A stretch of DNA of 64,000 bases from Puffinus mauretanicus (GCA_023333565.1 JAJKFH010000946.1:1-64000); one strand, 5' to 3'. Positions 24,601 to 35,000 are shown, numbered from the stretch's first letter. Notes: generated by a model from the letters alone, not told the origin. Program-made: numbers and translations.

Positions 24601-26901
24601 TTGGCCATTTGAGGAAACTGTGTAATGTGAGTATTAACGCACTATTAAACCTTCTCAGTAGAATTGTCTTTCTTGGCTGGTAGCTGAACAAAAGATCTTT
24701 TCTACTGAGAATAGTAATTTCAATTTAAAATGGCAATATAGGAAGGAGGCAAGATGCTCCCTGCTGTAATTAGAACAAGTTTTCCAGTATTCTGCTTATC
24801 TTTAGACTCTGGAAGTGTAGTTGCTCTACTAGGATTAATAGGTCACCTCCATTAACTCTATTTATTGCTGTTTTGGCATCACAGGGACATCACAGTGGCA
24901 GGGCTGATCAGAAACCATTTGCATATTCTGAAATACAGACAGCACTCTGAAACAGCAGTTTTGTTTCTCTTGTTGGTTTATAATATTAATAAAGGCAAAG
25001 AAGGAGAAGAAAAGACGTATAGTATTCATCCCTATGGGAATATATGACTTATTGGATACTTACCAGGGCCTTACGGACCAAGCACTCTGAATTCTGGCGC
25101 TACACACTCACCACATTACCCACTATTGATTATAAAATTATAATGTTTTGCATGCACAATACTGTGTCATTCTGTCTTCCAGAGTTCACACCCTGTTGGG
25201 ACTCTGTCGCTCCTTGGGCCTTACATTATGCTCTGTGCAGATCTATTTAATTAGCCCATGAACAGCTTTTGTTTTCAAGACAGCAAAATGTCAGCTCAGA
25301 TATTAAAAATGCACACAGGCGCAGGCTCCTCTCGCAGCGGGGTGGGGGAGAGCAGCTTCCCGTGCCTTAGCAGCAGGCATTGGGGGTATCTCCTTGAGGA
25401 CCATAGCACAGCAAGATTTTTTCACCCCCTAAATAGCAGGTTGACAGTCTCCAAGAACAGCAATAAGGCCAGCAACTTCCACTCTGCAGGGACAGCGAGC
25501 AGAGGAGGGCAAAGCAGGGGCGAAGCAGAGACTTTGCTGGCAGGAGCACCAGCAGAGCTTTGGGCACGTATTCTGCTGGCAGTTTTCGTGAGCAGGCTGG
25601 GAACTCAGTTAAGACTTGCTTTCAACCAGCGGCACATGTCGTATCTGCAACAGACACGTCTAATTATTCTTATCAGCTCTTGAACTGTCATTTCCCAGGT
25701 TTGTTTTCCGAGGCAGGGCAAACAGAGGCAGCCGAGGCTTGCAGCGGTGAGCAGGTCCCGTGCTGTGCCAGGCTCGCTGCGGTGCTGCGGCGTGCCAGGG
25801 CTGCCGTGCCAGGGCTGCCGCGCCGGGGTCGGGGTCCCCTGCTCCCTGCGCCTCCCGCTGCCCCCCTCGCCCCCCCAGGTTCCCGGGGGACGCGCACTCC
25901 TTGCTGCAGCCGAGCGGCTCCTGCCGTGCCCTGGGGTTCAGCAGGATCCCTGGGGCTGGGGCAGAACCGCAGACCAGAAACCCACCCCCTCAGCCCTTCA
26001 CAAGTGGGAAAAGGGAATATTGGGCATCTCTGGTGGGAGATTCTACATGCCTTCCTGGTTTTCTTTACTCTTACGGACATTTTTTCTTGCACATCATTTC
26101 CTTGCCAGCGTTCAGCCTTCCGCCTCAGTTGCTAAGGGCCACAAGTTCTTGCAGGAAGGCGACAGAAATTGCTTATTGCACAAAAGCAACTTTCCACATA
26201 CCTGTCTGCTCACCCTCAAATTTCCCAGATTGACTCACAAGTCAAGGCCAAACCTGGGCATTTTCAGCAGATGAAGCTAAGGCTGGAAGGAAACAAAATC
26301 TGGGGCAAATAGCCATTGCTCACAGTCTGTCTACTATATATTTTTAAGTATTTTTAGATAGACTAGGATGAGCTTTGCTTTTTTTTGTACAAATAAGTGC
26401 CTGCTTGAATCACTTAAACCAAAATTTCCTCAGTTCTCACCTGTGTGCAGGTGGCCGTTGCAAGTCCAGCTGAGGGACCTCTTACAGCTTCGAAGGTGTA
26501 GTTTTTTAAATACTGCATGCAATAGTATTTTAAAATAAAATAAATTAGTATTTCAGGCTCACTGTGTAAAATCTGCATGCCGTATAAGGGGTGCTGGGAA
26601 GAGATGCCATCTTCTGTGACAAATGAAAAAAAGGAAGCTATGAACGTGCAGAGACTGGAGAAAGAAAATACGGTGTGATGAAGCATTATTTGACCTAAAG
26701 AGTTTCCTACTGAAAAGGGGAATGAAGCTCACCAGAAGCCAATAGGTAGGTGACAAGCCAATTCAGGTAAAATGTGAAATAGGCATTTTTGCGGCAGATA
26801 AGATGTCCTGCAGCAGGGAGTCAAGAGCAGCTCACCCTCCAAGTTCTGTGCTCACCCACCCCTTCCAGCAGCACTCCCGAGTGAGGCACAAAGTGCCTTA
26901 G
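21675..26901. other. Intergenic DNA, no gene recognised
   Basis: Mixed composition. The parts 22500-23030 and 24530-25250 are AT-rich; 22100-22400, 23040-23600, 24200-24480 and 25700-26000 are GC-rich. The longest frame, 253 codons on the minus strand (23519-24280), contains one hydrophobic stretch but no family resemblance and no splice-site context (see findings). A 14-bp direct repeat lies at 25791-25818. No LINE, LTR or RNA gene was recognised. Confidence 0.5.
24530..25250. promoter_or_regulatory. AT-rich block, possible conserved non-coding element
   Basis: About 720 bp of AT-rich DNA with TAATTAG (near 24768) and several ATTAA cores follows directly on a GC-rich patch. It holds no significant open frame. 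A regulatory role is a guess from composition and would need cross-species alignment. Confidence 0.18.
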
Positions 26902-26934
26902 ATATATATATGTGTGTGTGTGTGTGTATATATA
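26902..26934 (+). repeat. Compound TA/TG microsatellite
   Basis: A short (TA)n run passes into about eight TG dinucleotides and back into (TA)n. The array is nearly self-complementary at its TA ends. It is a typical polymorphic microsatellite with no coding content. Confidence 0.95.
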
Positions 26935-29900
26935 CCCTCACTATGAGCAGGCATTGTGATGATAGTTTACGGGGGTCCTTTCTGCCAGCCTCTCATTGGG
27001 CCCGTTGTTCATACTGGCATACTTTGAAATATTGAAATCTGCATCTAAGTCTTTCTGATAACCAAAACCAACAGGTAGAAACAGCTGGATTTATGTCCGG
27101 ACCGTTCCCTTTGCACACCCACACACTGCGATAGTTCAGCACTAATTGGACTGACTGGGAATTTCCATTTGCTCTCAAGTATGCTTTCTTTTCTCGTTAG
27201 GGATATATCATCCGTTCGAGTTAAATCAGCTGTTAACAGAACAAATCATTCAGTTTAATGGAAATCAGTGGTATAAAATTGCAGATTTTGCAGAAAGTGC
27301 ATTAAGAGACAAAGCTGGAATGAATTCAGTTTCAGCTGTACCAGACAGAAACCTCTTCAGCTACAAGGCACATGCCAGAGCTATGGAGGAAAAAGTGCTA
27401 ATGCATCATGCTTTAGGGTTGTGGTCCGAAATAAGAGCAGGTCAGTGCTACAAGCAGGAAGACACTAATTTGCTGGCTGTGTATGAAGGCATGTAACAGT
27501 ACGGCTGCTAAAAAATATGTCTTGTTCTTTACTCATGTAAGTGCTTGGACCTTTCGCAGCTGAAGCGCTGCAGTCAGAATGAGCAAACTGTTAAAACCAG
27601 CATGTGAGATTTCCACTTCCAGGACTGGCAGGCTCAGACGGGCGGTGCTGGGACGCGGGCTGCCGATGAAGCAGCAGGGACGTAGCTGCTTATACAGCAC
27701 GGGCTGCACGGGTCCAGCTGCAGTGGGCAGGCGGTTTCCTTGGCAGGTCCGAAGTGCCACTAAAGCAGGCGAGGAGCGAGGGTCCCGGCCATTTGCACGC
27801 CTCTGCCCTCCATCAGCAGCGCCCGGCGGACCCCACGTTCTAGCAAAAAGGGGAAATGTGGTGTAGGCAGAGGTAACAGATGAGGTTTGCAAGGCCAGGC
27901 AACGGATGAAATACTGAGCAGTCACAGTAATTGGGGTGTAAAAAAGGAAAAGGGACGCGTGGATGAAGTGAGGTATGTGAGGTAGGAGTGAAAAGGAGGC
28001 AAGAATGCCAGTGATTTGGAAAATGTGCATAAAAAAGGGAAACGCTCTTTTCCACTCTTGTCAGGAAAGGTGAGTGTGGCTCTGGAAAGATGCTGCTGTT
28101 TGCAGTATGTGGTAGCACCTGATCTTCGGATGGTGGAGTCCTCTCCCCCTTCAGGAGAAGGCGGGAGACGATGCGCGTGTGGTGTCACACCCTCGAGGGA
28201 TACCACCAGAAACTGCTGGGGCAGAGGCAGCTTGACGTTTGTAATCAATGTGAGCAACCGTCTCAACGGTGTCTGCTTCGGGTGCCCACCCTTCAAACAA
28301 GCCATTGAAAAATGAGATGACACTCAGAAAAAAGTTACAGGGATGAGTCAGGTATCTTGGAAAATCCTGCCCTGGCACAGCAGACTGAATAAATTGAAGT
28401 TGCTTAGACCAGATTATAAATCTGAGCTTGGAGTCTTTAGTAACGGATCAACAGTACTGCAGCTGAAGGATGTGAAGCGTGGGTTTGGTCCAGATTCACT
28501 TCTGCCTTTGGATATTTATACATTTGTATTCAACCTTCAATATGCGTACTGGTCCCACAATAACCTTATGCCAGATGAGGTGGCATATGGCCTCTCTATG
28601 CAGCCACGGCTTCATGCCGGACCAGGTGCTGTCGCTCCTGTCCCCACCAGCGTCATGTCGGCGTTAAGCCTGAGGTCGGTGTGAACACTGCCATGGGTGC
28701 CTGGGCAAACCCGGCACACGCAGCCGCGTCCTCCTGCCGACTCCTGCTAATGCTTGTGCTGGAGATCTCGCACTTCTCTAACCCCACAGTGATGAACCGA
28801 GCCCTGCTCATAGCTGGGCTCACGGGCCCAGCTCCAGAGGAGGCTGAGCAGTCCCGCAGCCGGACCCTGCGCCTGGCGTTGCTGCCTGCACCTCAGCCTG
28901 TCTCGAGCACAAAGCCTAAGAAATGCCTCCTTCCCCGGGCGGCTGTGGGCTCCCTGAATTACTGCTCTGACCTTTCATCTCCACGGTTTGGATTTATGGC
29001 GCTGCTTAGGTAACAGAGGAAAACAGGCTGTAGTTCATAGTGCGTATTTACTGATGCTATCTAACACTGCTTCAGTATGACTCAAAATTTGCTCAAGACA
29101 GGGAATTCAAGGAAGCTGCCAAGAGAAGCTATGTGTTAGCAATGGGATGGAGAAAATCGCTAATAAAATAACAATTATGAAGGGAAAGATAAACTAAAAG
29201 GCTTCTCATATGCTAATAGCATCACTTTGTACTTTTTTTTTCTTTAACACAATAATCCCAAGACCTTTATTAAAATGAATGCTGGTTTCGGCCATGCAGC
29301 TGATTCTCTGAGGAGCAAGATGGCTTTTTCATAAACCAGCATGTTGGGCTTGATATTACTATATTGTATTCACCGTACGTCTGGTTTGTGGGTTGGGTGT
29401 TTTCTCTTGCGGGAACGCCAAGGCTAAGGATTAATTTTTGCTAGCACTTTAAAAACCTAGAGGGCACCACTGAACAGTTTTGTAAGTGGGGCTTGCTTTA
29501 CAACACAGATTTTACAGGTGTTGCTGTTCATGTCTCGTTGGCTTTCCTTTCTCTTCACGTTCAATTTGTATTAAAATCAAAAAGAATCTTCACAGTAGTA
29601 AATATGCTGTTAGTGGATGAGTACAAAAAGAAAAAAAAACTAATATACAAAATTTAAGCCGTTCCTTCAACGTGTAACTGTAACGTCTGTGTAACTTGCC
29701 CCAAAAGGGATGCCAGGCTGGCAACTCCATCTGCATCCACTTGCATATTCCTACAGGGGTACAATATGCAGCTGATTTCCCAATTAAGCTTCCCCAACAA
29801 AGTAGTTTTACAATTTAGACAGACTCAAAAGTTTGAAAAATGAATACATATTCATGAAGTACTAATAATCCTCCATCTAGAACACAGCTTTTAGCTGAGA

Positions 29901-30221
29901 GCAGATATGACTAGCTCATGTATCACTCACCACACATCCTAACTAAAATGTGAACAAGGAAGAAATGGCTGAAACCAGCAGATTGTGTTTTGCTAAGACA
30001 ATAAATAATAATCGTGTTCTGACTCAAGTGCCAAATGTATAGCGCTTAATTAGAGGTCAGCAGAGCATATTTCTGCTCAGCTGTTCCATTTACAGCAATT
30101 AACATGTTCATGTAGCTTAAACTGGGTTGCAGAGCAGATTTCAAAGGGTTGAGTGAAAGCAAAATCAGGAAAGTGGGGTTCAGCCGCTTGCAGCGGCTCA
30201 AGAGGAGCACACCTGGCACCC
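26935..30221. other. Intergenic DNA 2-5 kb upstream of the P2RY1 CpG island
   Basis: No gene was recognised. The part 27000-27540 is balanced in composition. The part 27540-28330 is moderately GC-rich with antisense frames up to 165 codons of no known family. The part 29030-30130 is a continuous AT-rich block of about 1.1 kb lying just upstream of the promoter region, and is the most plausible location for upstream regulatory sequence of P2RY1. I saw no identifiable transposon. Confidence 0.5.
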
Positions 30222-30455
30222 CGCTGCATGCGCCCACTGCCTGCGCCCTGCTGCCTGCACGCACTGCCTGTGCCCCACTGCCTGCGCCCTATCTGCGCCC
30301 AGTCTGCATCCCGCTGCCTGCGCGCCGCTGCCTGCGCCCAGTCTGCATCCCGCTGCCTGCACCCACTGCCTGCACCTCACTGCCTGCGCCCAGTCTGCAT
30401 CCCGCTGCCTGCGCCTGCTGCCTGCGCCCCACTGCCTGCGCCCCGCCACGCGCTG
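30222..30455 (+). repeat. 13-bp minisatellite (ACTGCCTGCGCCC-like) at the promoter edge
   Basis: This is a degenerate array of 12-13-bp units of the CTGCCTGCGCCC type. A longer phrase, AGTCTGCATCCCGCTGCCTG, recurs at 30301, 30340 and 30392. The spacings of 39 and 52 bp are exactly 3 and 4 units of 13. The array ends where the dense CpG island begins, so length variation would place the repeat directly next to the putative P2RY1 promoter. The Cys/Leu/Pro/Ala frames here are artefacts of the repeat. Confidence 0.85.
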
Positions 30456-31092
30456 GTGCTGGCAGGAGGGGCCTTAGCCCAGGCGCGGGGACCCCAGCTC
30501 CATCTCTGCGGAGGGCTGGAGGGGACGCTGCCCTGCCCTGCCTCGGCTGCCTGGAAGGGCCGGGCGGGCCGCCGCTCTGCCCCGCCGGGCCGGACGGGCC
30601 TGCGGGAGCCCCGGAGAGCGGCCACCCCGCCCGAGGCGCCCGGCCCGGCCCGCCGGCGCTGGCCTCGCCTGCGGCGCCCCGCCCGCCTCGCCGCGTGGGC
30701 CCGCCCGTGCGCTCGCTACCGCCCCGCAGCTCCGCCGGTGCCGGTGCCTGCCGTCGCGCCCCCGCCGAGCCCCCCCGCCTCGGGTGGGCCGGGTGACCCG
30801 GGTGGGGGCCACGAGCGTGGCGTGTGCCGGCTGCCGGTCACAGGCCGCCGCCCCGGGCGAGGCGGCACCGGCCCCACCCCGCTCCCCGAAGCCCCCGGAC
30901 CCCGGCCGCCATGTGCCGCGGGCGGGGAGCGGCGAGCGCCGCCCGCCTGCGAGGGCGGTGCGGGGGGCGGGCGGCGCGCCCCTGGGCCGAGTCGGCGCCT
31001 CGTCCCGCCCGCCCGCAGTCCGCCCGGGGCCGGCGCGCTGCTCCCGGCAGCAGAGGGGCTGCGGCCGCTCTCCCCGCGGCGGCGGCGCCGCC

Positions 31093-31125
31093 ATGGAGGG
31101 GCGCCCCGCGCCCGAGGCGCCGTAG
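31093..31125 (+). other. Upstream ORF, 10 codons, optimal Kozak (uORF-1)
   Basis: An ATG in the context GCCGCCATGG opens a 10-codon frame ending at TAG (31123-31125). If transcription starts upstream of it, this AUG would be an efficient initiation site competing with the P2RY1 start. Whether it is in the mRNA depends on the unknown transcription start. Confidence 0.4.
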
Positions 31126-31160
31126 AGCCGCTGCCCCCGGCTGCCCTGCCCTGCCCGGCG

Positions 31161-31275
31161 ATGGGAGCCGGCTCGGCCGGGGCAGCTGCGGGCGGGACGC
31201 CGCCCCCCGCCGGGCGGACGCTGCCGGCGGCGAGGAGATGCGAGCGCGGGCTGCGGAGGGCGCCGCGGGAGGCAG
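31161..31275 (+). other. Predicted 3' part of P2RY1 5'UTR exon 1, ending at splice donor
   Basis: The donor CAG|GTGAGG, with GT at 31276-31277, is a near-perfect match to the vertebrate consensus. It would join to the acceptor at 31909-31910. The stretch given here runs from an upstream ATG at 31161 to the donor; the true exon start is unknown and probably further upstream. Two ATGs in it (31161 and 31238) open frames that continue across the junction into exon 2. They would stop at 31928-31930 and 31960-31962, giving 44- and 29-codon uORFs. The human gene is, to my memory, a single exon over its coding region; a 5'UTR intron here is my inference. Confidence 0.5.
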
Positions 31276-31910
31276 GTGAGGGCGGCCCCTGCGCTCCTCG
31301 GAGCCGGGCTGGGGCGCGGCGGCGGCTGGGGGCGACGCGGGGAGCGGGGCCGGGCGGGCTGAGGTGACCTGGGCGAGCCGGGCGGGCTGAGGGGAGCGGG
31401 CGGAAGCGAGGGAGCGGCGGCGGGCGGGAGTCGGGCTGTGGGACGGGGCCGGCAGCCGCGGAGGCGGCCGGGGCGGCGGCGCTCGCCTGAGGAGCGCGGG
31501 CGGAGTGGAGCGGCCGCCCCCGCTGCCCCCGCTCCGGCCGCGCTGCCCCTTCGCGGCGCTCGCCCTTTCCCTTTCCCCGCTCCCCTCCGGCGCGTCCCGG
31601 GGCCGGGCCAGCCCGCTGTCGCTCTCGCCCCCGCCCCGCCTGCCCTGCCCTGTCGCCGTGCGCGGCGCGCCGGGGCCGGGACCGGGAGAGGGGCCCGCCG
31701 GCGGCAGGCAGCGACCCGCCGAGGCGTCCTCTGGCTCCCGGCGTGCGGCAGGTCCGGGGGCTGCGGGGGGGACGGTCCGCACCCCGCGCTAGACCGACCT
31801 GCGTGGGTGGGAGACGCGCAGCCGAGCACACCCGCTTGGAAACCCTCTGAAGAAAAGCAGGGCAGGTTTTACCTTCCAGTTAGGTTTTCTTTGCTCTTTT
31901 CTTTTTTTAG
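31276..31910 (+). other. Predicted 5'UTR intron of P2RY1 (635 bp)
   Basis: The predicted intron is bounded by a consensus GTGAGG donor and an acceptor consisting of a long pyrimidine-rich tract (about 31884-31908, with eight T immediately before the AG) ending at 31909-31910. The intron body is the 3' half of the CpG island. An unspliced transcript, or one starting inside this interval, is an alternative. Confidence 0.5.
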
Positions 31911-31982
31911 ATGCGTTGCTCTTCTTGTAGAGACTTTGTTGCTTCACCTCAGACCGATGTGACTCTGGTGGAAGGACCATGA
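31911..31982 (+). other. Upstream ORF, 23 codons, stop overlapping the P2RY1 start (ATGA)
   Basis: An ATG at the first base of predicted exon 2 opens a 23-codon frame. Its TGA (31980-31982) overlaps the P2RY1 ATG (31979-31981) by two bases. Across the predicted junction its context is weak (C at -3, C at +4), so leaky scanning past it is likely. Inside it, in another frame, an ATG at 31957 is followed at once by TGA (31960-31962), a minimal start-stop element 17 nt ahead of the P2RY1 ATG. Both would be present in any mRNA containing exon 2. Confidence 0.6.
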
Positions 31983-33070
31983 CCGAAGTCTTCTTCTCTG
32001 CTGCTTTGAATGGAACTGAACCCAACCTCTTATCCAGCAGCGGCTGGTCTGCGGGAAACGCCACCACCAAGTGTTCCCTGACCAAAACTGGCTTCCAGTT
32101 CTATTACCTGCCCACTGTCTACATTCTGGTCTTCATCACTGGGTTTTTGGGAAACAGCGTGGCCATCTGGATGTTTGTCTTCCACATGAGGCCTTGGAGC
32201 GGTATCTCGGTTTACATGTTCAACTTGGCGCTGGCCGATTTCTTGTATGTCTTGACTCTGCCTGCCCTCATCTTTTACTACTTCAATAAAACAGACTGGA
32301 TCTTCGGGGATATCATGTGCAAGCTGCAGAGGTTCATCTTCCATGTGAACCTGTACGGCAGTATTTTGTTTCTAACTTGCATAAGTGTGCACAGATACAC
32401 GGGAGTGGTGCACCCCTTGAAGTCGCTGGGGAGGCTGAAGAAGAAGAACGCGGTGTACATCAGCACCCTGGTCTGGGTCATTGTGGTGGCCGTGATTTCT
32501 CCAATACTCTTCTACTCGGGAACGGGGATAAGGAGAAATAAAACCACGACGTGCTACGACACAACAGCCGACGATTACCTGAGAAGTTACTTCATTTACA
32601 GCATGTGCACCACAGTGTTTATGTTCTGCATCCCATTCATACTGATTCTTGGTTGCTATGGCCTAATTGTGAAAGCTTTGATTTACAAAGATTTGGACAA
32701 TTCTCCTCTCAGGAGAAAGTCGATTTACCTGGTTATTATTGTGTTGACGGTCTTTGCTGTGTCTTACCTTCCCTTCCACGTGATGAAGACCTTGAATCTA
32801 AGAGCCAGGGTGGATTTTCAAACTCCACAAATGTGTGCCTTCAACGATAAGGTTTATGCCACTTACCAAGTGACGAGGGGTCTGGCCAGCCTCAACAGCT
32901 GCGTCGACCCTATCCTTTACTTTCTGGCAGGTGATACCTTTCGAAGGCGGCTTTCCAGGGCAACCAGGAAATCATCCAGAAGAAGTGAGCACAACGTGCA
33001 GTCCAAAAGCGAGGAAATGACTCTCAATATTTTATCTGAGTATAAACAGAACGGAGATACGAGTTTGTGA
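31979..33070 (+). CDS. P2RY1: P2Y purinoceptor 1 (P2Y1 ADP receptor), complete
   Basis: This is a class A GPCR of the plasma membrane that binds ADP and signals through Gq/11 to phospholipase C and calcium release, with roles in platelet, glial and vascular signalling (family knowledge). The 363-residue product has seven hydrophobic segments at about 42-67, 78-100, 115-137, 158-178, 203-231, 247-270 and 290-317. Visible landmarks are N-glycosylation sequons at N11, N27 and N187; cysteine pairs expected to be C32-C286 and C114-C192; the HRY form of the DRY motif (138-140); the TM6 SYLPFHVMK segment with H267 and K270; Q297 and R300 in TM7; and DPILY (310-314). Residues I recall as ligand-contacting in human P2Y1 (R128, D204, K280, R310) all fall at a constant offset of 10, so the length difference from human (373) lies before C32. 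The C-terminus DTSL is a class I PDZ ligand. The start has A at -3. The frame is intact in one exon. Confidence 0.98.
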   Translation: MTEVFFSAALNGTEPNLLSSSGWSAGNATTKCSLTKTGFQFYYLPTVYILVFITGFLGNSVAIWMFVFHMRPWSGISVYMFNLALADFLYVLTLPALIFYYFNKTDWIFGDIMCKLQRFIFHVNLYGSILFLTCISVHRYTGVVHPLKSLGRLKKKNAVYISTLVWVIVVAVISPILFYSGTGIRRNKTTTCYDTTADDYLRSYFIYSMCTTVFMFCIPFILILGCYGLIVKALIYKDLDNSPLRRKSIYLVIIVLTVFAVSYLPFHVMKTLNLRARVDFQTPQMCAFNDKVYATYQVTRGLASLNSCVDPILYFLAGDTFRRRLSRATRKSSRRSEHNVQSKSEEMTLNILSEYKQNGDTSL

Positions 33071-35000
33071 ACGAATGCAAAAGATTTGGGAAGAGTGTGA
33101 AAAAATCCTCTGCTCTGAGACAGTAGGACACTGTAGTGCTACGAGTGTGTGAGGAAAATCTACCAGCCTCTCAAATTCGTTTTAGGTAAAGCCTCATTTT
33201 CTGATCGTAGAAAAGGCTTAACAAAGTCAGCGGAAGAATTTTAATGGAAAACAACATGCCAAAATTCAGCTTTCCTTCTCCTTACAATATTCTCATTTCT
33301 TTCTGACTTGTGTCAGATAAAGTAAAATGAAGTAAATCCCCTAAAGGAAGAAAGCAATCCAAGTGCTTCTGTTTTAATGACTTAGTCTCCCACATTCAAA
33401 AATGTTCTCAATCAGCCTCTCTTTAAAAATGGAAATAAAAATAAGAGCGAGCAGTATCTTCTCTTCTGAGGCTCAGTCGACATACCTAGCCTTTTGCTCA
33501 CTTTTCGTTGTAAACAAGTATTTAAATCAAAGTCATGATGCAGTTATCTCACCTTTACAGTTTTATTATTTCTTCATCTACTTCTAGTGTTGATAATTAT
33601 TTGATAGTTCAGTAGCATTTATGATTCAGTCGTCTTTGAGTGCCGGTGTTTTACAAAAGGTAGGCTTACTGGTGTGTGCATGATTATGCTTTCAGATTAC
33701 GATGGTTGTTCATGAAAAACCTGGACCCCCTTAAAGGCACAGTGGCTTCCAGGTGAACTGACACCCCGGCCACTGGCAGATAAGCAGGTCTCTCTGGGAG
33801 CCGGTGCACGCAGGCGCCTGCTTTGCACGTGCACGTAGTGGCGCGTTTCGTGAACAGATGTCGGCGTGCAAGCGCGCGCGGAGGTGACTTGCTTCTGAGC
33901 AGCCGATGCTCCGATCCTGCCTTCCGTGCTGAGGAAACCGGCGCGCTGTCAGCCGGAGGAGCCGCGGGACGGGGCTGAGCAGGGACTGGGCTCGCCTGGG
34001 GAGCGCCGGCGCGAGCTCTGCGGAGCCGGGGGCGAGCCGCCCTTCCCAGGGGCTGACCACATCCTGCTGCAGTGCGAACGCTTGACTGCCGGTGTCGGGA
34101 GCCTTGCTGGAGTTCTTTACGGGTAAAACGTGAGAAATGTGTGTGCTGAAAATAACTGTACCTTTCAGACAAGTAAAACTACTTGCTCGAGTTAACTTGC
34201 GTTTTCATTTGGTACGAGAATATTTCTGTTCCTGGCAATCTTTAGAGATAACGTAAGAGTTGTTTCCCAAGAAAATAATTTTTAAATGGATAATATAAAT
34301 GGGTTATATATTATATATAAAAAAACAATTGGGGGGAATTAATTTTTTTATACTGTGACAAATAAATTACTGTATTAACAAGATGTTACAATATACTACA
34401 GACTAAATCCGGCCCTTTATTATATGTCTTCTCCAGTTGTGGAATAGGTCATCCAAAATTAGCCAAACTGCAATATTGTGTAACACAAGAGCTAGTGATC
34501 AGAGCACAGACAAAATCTTACATGGGCAGTCTTATTCATTTCTCATATTTTTAAGAAATGTATTTGAAAATATTGTGTGCTAAAAATGGTATGAAAGCAT
34601 GCTCTAAATTATAAATTTAGTGTACAAAATTAAGTTCTATGTAATCCTAAGGGTGATTTTAACAGATCTTTGTTCCTCCAGTCTTCATAGTAAGAGTAAA
34701 ATATTTATATTTTACTTACTAATTTCCAGTGATTGGTAACAAACAAGAATAGCTCTAGTTATTTTTGGCAACATTGTAAAGCAGCTTCTGTTCACACGTA
34801 CAGCTTCTTAATCTGCAAAATCCCTATTTATTGAACTTATTTATTAGAAAGCTAAATGTAAAGTATGTAAAGTGTGGTTCTCCGTATTCATATTCAGAAT
34901 TGGGCATTAATGGAAAATTTAACAGCATGTTTCAATCTCTGTAATACTGTGTCTTCTAACAGAACATCTTTATAATAAACTCAATTCCACCCTGACTATT
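33071..35000 (+). other. Probable P2RY1 3' untranslated region with alternative poly(A) signals
   Basis: AT-rich sequence follows the TGA stop. AATAAA signals occur at 33434-33439, 34361-34366 and 34974-34979. A GC- and CpG-rich patch at about 33830-34060 interrupts the AT-rich DNA, which argues that the shortest form, ending soon after 33439, may be a major one. The extent cannot be decided without RNA evidence; more distal signals occur at 38618 and 38756. Confidence 0.4.
33830..34060. other. Small CpG-rich patch downstream of P2RY1
   Basis: About 230 bp with many CpG dinucleotides (GCGCGCGG near 33873, several CGCG) sits inside otherwise AT-rich DNA. Short open frames cross it on both strands (66 codons on +, 109 and 162 codons on minus), none recognised. 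It is too short and isolated to call a promoter with confidence. Confidence 0.35.

Larger units (their letters stand above)
30440..31800 (+). promoter_or_regulatory. CpG island, probable P2RY1 promoter and first exon
   Basis: About 1.35 kb of extremely GC- and CpG-rich DNA ends roughly 180 bp before the P2RY1 coding start. GC-box/Sp1-type motifs are present, for example GGGCGGGG at 30920-30927. No TATA box is evident, as is usual for CpG-island promoters with dispersed starts. Nearly all six frames stay open here; the longest are 404 codons on + at 30153-31367 and 451 codons on minus at 30474-31829. They reflect lack of AT-rich stop codons, not genes. The transcription start cannot be placed from sequence alone, but it should lie upstream of the donor at 31276. 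Confidence 0.8.

Noticed and set aside
28300..28700. Possible CR1 LINE fragment
   Set aside because: I could not match the characteristic avian CR1 3' end or ORF2 motifs; resemblance was only general composition.
30153..31829. 404-codon + and 451-codon minus open frames across the CpG island
   Set aside because: Overlapping frames on both strands, Pro/Arg/Ala/Gly-rich, explained by lack of AT-rich stop codons in CpG-island DNA; no domain and no independent support.
32030..32344. Antisense and alternate-frame ORFs inside P2RY1
   Set aside because: Shadows of the receptor coding sequence.
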